This document shows positions 62,524 to 64,000 of a DNA stretch of 64,000 bases, piece after piece; positions within the stretch are counted from its first letter, which is position 1, and every line of letters begins with the position of its first letter. Below the pieces are notes generated by a model. The model did no database searches. It saw nothing but the letters and a program-made list of their open reading frames with translations, and was not told the origin of the DNA. The stretch lies in contig CANCJJ010000005.1 in assembly GCA_947378305.1 (NCBI GenBank), positions 102,208 through 166,207 on the forward strand, read 5' to 3'. The position numbers were made by a program, and so were the translations under genes. Source of the stretch: Phenylobacterium aquaticum. GTDB lineage: Bacteria; Pseudomonadota; Alphaproteobacteria; Caulobacterales; Caulobacteraceae.

Positions 62524-64000
62524 ATGGCTCAGACCTTACACGTTATCGACCAGGTTTCCGAGCTTGTGGGGCTTGCCGCCGGTCTGTTGGAAGGTGGCGA
62601 GGTTGAGCACGCTGAAGGCATGCTGGTTGGCTTGCGGGCCATTGCGCCGGACCATCCTGAGTTAAATCTCAACCTAGGTCTGGTCTTCGCCGCTAAGGGC
62701 AAGATTGAGGAGGCCGCCCCGCTCCTGCGAGGCGCGGCATCCCTGGAGCCTGTTGAGCCTGTTTTCTGGAATGCCCTGAGCGCGTGTGAGCTTAAGCTGG
62801 GCGATGCGGCTGGGGCCCTGGTGGCCGCCGAACGGTCTCTCGACCTTGATCCCAACCAGCCCGACGCTTTGAGCAATCGCGCAGAGGCCCTCAGTGGATT
62901 GGGGCAGCTGGATGAAGCGCTCAAGGCTGTGGAGCGGGCCCTGGTGGTTAATCCCGGAGATCCGCGCCTGATGCACAATCAGGCTTCTGTCTTGCGGAAG
63001 ATGGGGCGCCTGGAAGAGAGCCTGAGCTTACTAGATCGCGCCTTGAAATTTGGGCCCCAGATGGCCCAGGTTCACGCTGAACGAGGCTTTGTGCTCAAGC
63101 TTCTGGGACACCACGAGGAGGCCATTGAGACTTACCATTTGGCCCTGGGGCTGGATCCCGGACTGGTCGAGGCCCACTGGAACCTGAGCCTGTGCAATCT
63201 CCTGCTCGGACGTTTTGAAGCCGGTTGGGCAGGCTATGAATGGCGCTGGCAATTGAAGGCGCGGGACATGCAACCCCGCCCATGGACCATGCCGCTGTGG
63301 CTGGGCCAGGTGCCCCTGGAGGGGCATAGCATTCTCCTTCATTGTGAGCAGGGTTATGGGGACTCCATCCAGTTTGCCCGTCTGGCCATGAAGGTCGCTG
63401 AACGGGGCGCGCAGGTTATCCTGGAGGTCCAGGCACCTTTGGTGCCCCTGTTCAAGGGGCTTCCCGGTCTCACGGGCTTGTTCGCCCGGGGCGAGTCGCT
63501 TCCTGAGACGGACTTTCATTGCCCCTTGATGAGCCTTCCCCTGGCCCTGGGGGCACCGTTCGAACCTGAGGTCGGGGCTCAGCCCTATCTGCAACCTGAT
63601 CCAGCCCGTCTAAAGACCTGGGCCGGGCGTCTTGGACAGGCCGGGCGGCCCCGGGTGGGTCTGGTCACCAGCGGTAGCCCGACCCATGCCGCGGATCAGG
63701 ACAGAAGCCTGCCCCTGGCGCAGATCGCGGAATTTCTGCCCAAGGGAATTGACTATCATTCCTTGCAACAAGTCCTGTCGCCTGCCGATCAGGTGGTCCT
63801 GGACAGTCGGGAAGACATAAGTTTCTGGGGCAGGGACCTCAAGGATTTCGCCGATACCCTGGCCCTGACAGCCCATATGGATCTGGTGATCAGCGTGGAT
63901 ACCAGTGTTGCCCACCTGGCAGGTGGGGCGGGAAAGCCCACCTGGATTCTCCTGCCATTCGCCCCTGATTGGCGTTGGGGCCTGACTGAGACCCGGACCA
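62524..64000 (+). CDS. TPR protein with C-terminal glycosyltransferase-like domain, cut by window end
   Basis: 492 codons visible from the ATG at 62524, no stop before the edge. Residues ~1-235 are tetratricopeptide repeats (for example NQPDALSNRAEALSGLGQLDEALKAVERAL and EAIETYHLALGLDPGLVEAHWNLSLC). After WPWxxPLWxG-like RPWTMPLWLGQ comes a GT-B fold domain with ILLHCEQGYGDSIQFAR and DLVISVDTSVAHLAGGAGKPTWILLPFAPDWRWGL. This TPR-GT layout is that of the flagellin glycosyltransferase FlmG and relatives in Caulobacter; the particular target is not shown. Confidence 0.88.
   Translation, partial: MAQTLHVIDQVSELVGLAAGLLEGGEVEHAEGMLVGLRAIAPDHPELNLNLGLVFAAKGKIEEAAPLLRGAASLEPVEPVFWNALSACELKLGDAAGALVAAERSLDLDPNQPDALSNRAEALSGLGQLDEALKAVERALVVNPGDPRLMHNQASVLRKMGRLEESLSLLDRALKFGPQMAQVHAERGFVLKLLGHHEEAIETYHLALGLDPGLVEAHWNLSLCNLLLGRFEAGWAGYEWRWQLKARDMQPRPWTMPLWLGQVPLEGHSILLHCEQGYGDSIQFARLAMKVAERGAQVILEVQAPLVPLFKGLPGLTGLFARGESLPETDFHCPLMSLPLALGAPFEPEVGAQPYLQPDPARLKTWAGRLGQAGRPRVGLVTSGSPTHAADQDRSLPLAQIAEFLPKGIDYHSLQQVLSPADQVVLDSREDISFWGRDLKDFADTLALTAHMDLVISVDTSVAHLAGGAGKPTWILLPFAPDWRWGLTETRT

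Overview
The window looks like core chromosome of an alphaproteobacterium, most likely order Caulobacterales (Caulobacter/Phenylobacterium-like). The reasons are inference from content and order: heme is made from glycine and succinyl-CoA by a 5-aminolevulinate synthase; the run glyA-nrdR-rib genes-nusB-thiL-hppA-bamE-(CBP3-like)-DUF177-plsX-fabH-ihfA-merR has a familiar Caulobacter order; a double cold-shock-domain protein, an NDUFS4-like complex I subunit and a PopA-like receiver-receiver-GGDEF protein are present. Base composition is GC-rich and even. I see no insertion sequence, prophage, CRISPR array, integrase or rRNA gene. Coding density is very high; no gap without a gene exceeds about 240 bases.

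Layout. 1-897 holds hemB (minus, cut by the window edge), divergent from a valine-catabolism operon (acyl-CoA dehydrogenase, 3-hydroxyisobutyryl-CoA hydrolase, an exported methyltransferase-like protein, mmsB; 1011-4894). hemA and glyA follow (5034-7679). 7719-11316 is a packed operon nrdR-ribD-ribE-ribH-nusB-thiL, in which ribD has lost its deaminase half and ribBA is absent. 11378-18919 carries an exported unknown, the proton-pumping pyrophosphatase, bamE, a cytochrome bc1 chaperone, DUF177, plsX-fabH, ihfA and a MerR regulator, then tRNA-Pro(GGG). 19076-23993 has DUF2842, heme A synthase, rplM-rpsI, argC, an exported MsrB and a lipoprotein-like unknown. phaC (minus) and a lipoprotein precede alanine aminotransferase-hom-glpX-recJ (26538-31855).

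31947-34364 contains tRNA-Glu, the double cold-shock gene with a strongly structured leader, DUF192, a thioesterase, then tRNA-Pro(TGG), the NDUFS4-like gene and tRNA-Arg(TCT). 34390-40159 is a minus-strand block: cfa, a sulfur amino-acid cluster cysK-sseA-metC, and an aldehyde dehydrogenase. 40347-44810 is the LPS inner-core operon kdsA-hldE-hldD plus a DUF3089 protein without its nucleophile serine. 44807-52009 covers DNA repair and cell-cycle genes (recG, sdhE, mfd, popA-like). 52138-61799 is an acyl-CoA/lipid region (SDR, AMACR-like racemase, tusA, M61 peptidase, AMP-forming acyl-CoA ligase, a fused tandem class III CoA-transferase, a serine hydrolase). A Gdt1-type cation transporter and a truncated TPR-glycosyltransferase close the window.

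This is mostly household metabolism. The points most worth a second look are the reductase-only RibD with missing ribBA, the 20-bp stem in the cold-shock leader, the periplasm-directed methyltransferase-like protein, the PopA-like effector, the tandem CoA-transferase lacking the usual aspartate in both halves, the serine-less DUF3089 protein, and a possible Mn2+-responsive leader before the Gdt1 gene. All functions are read from motifs by eye; no database search was possible.
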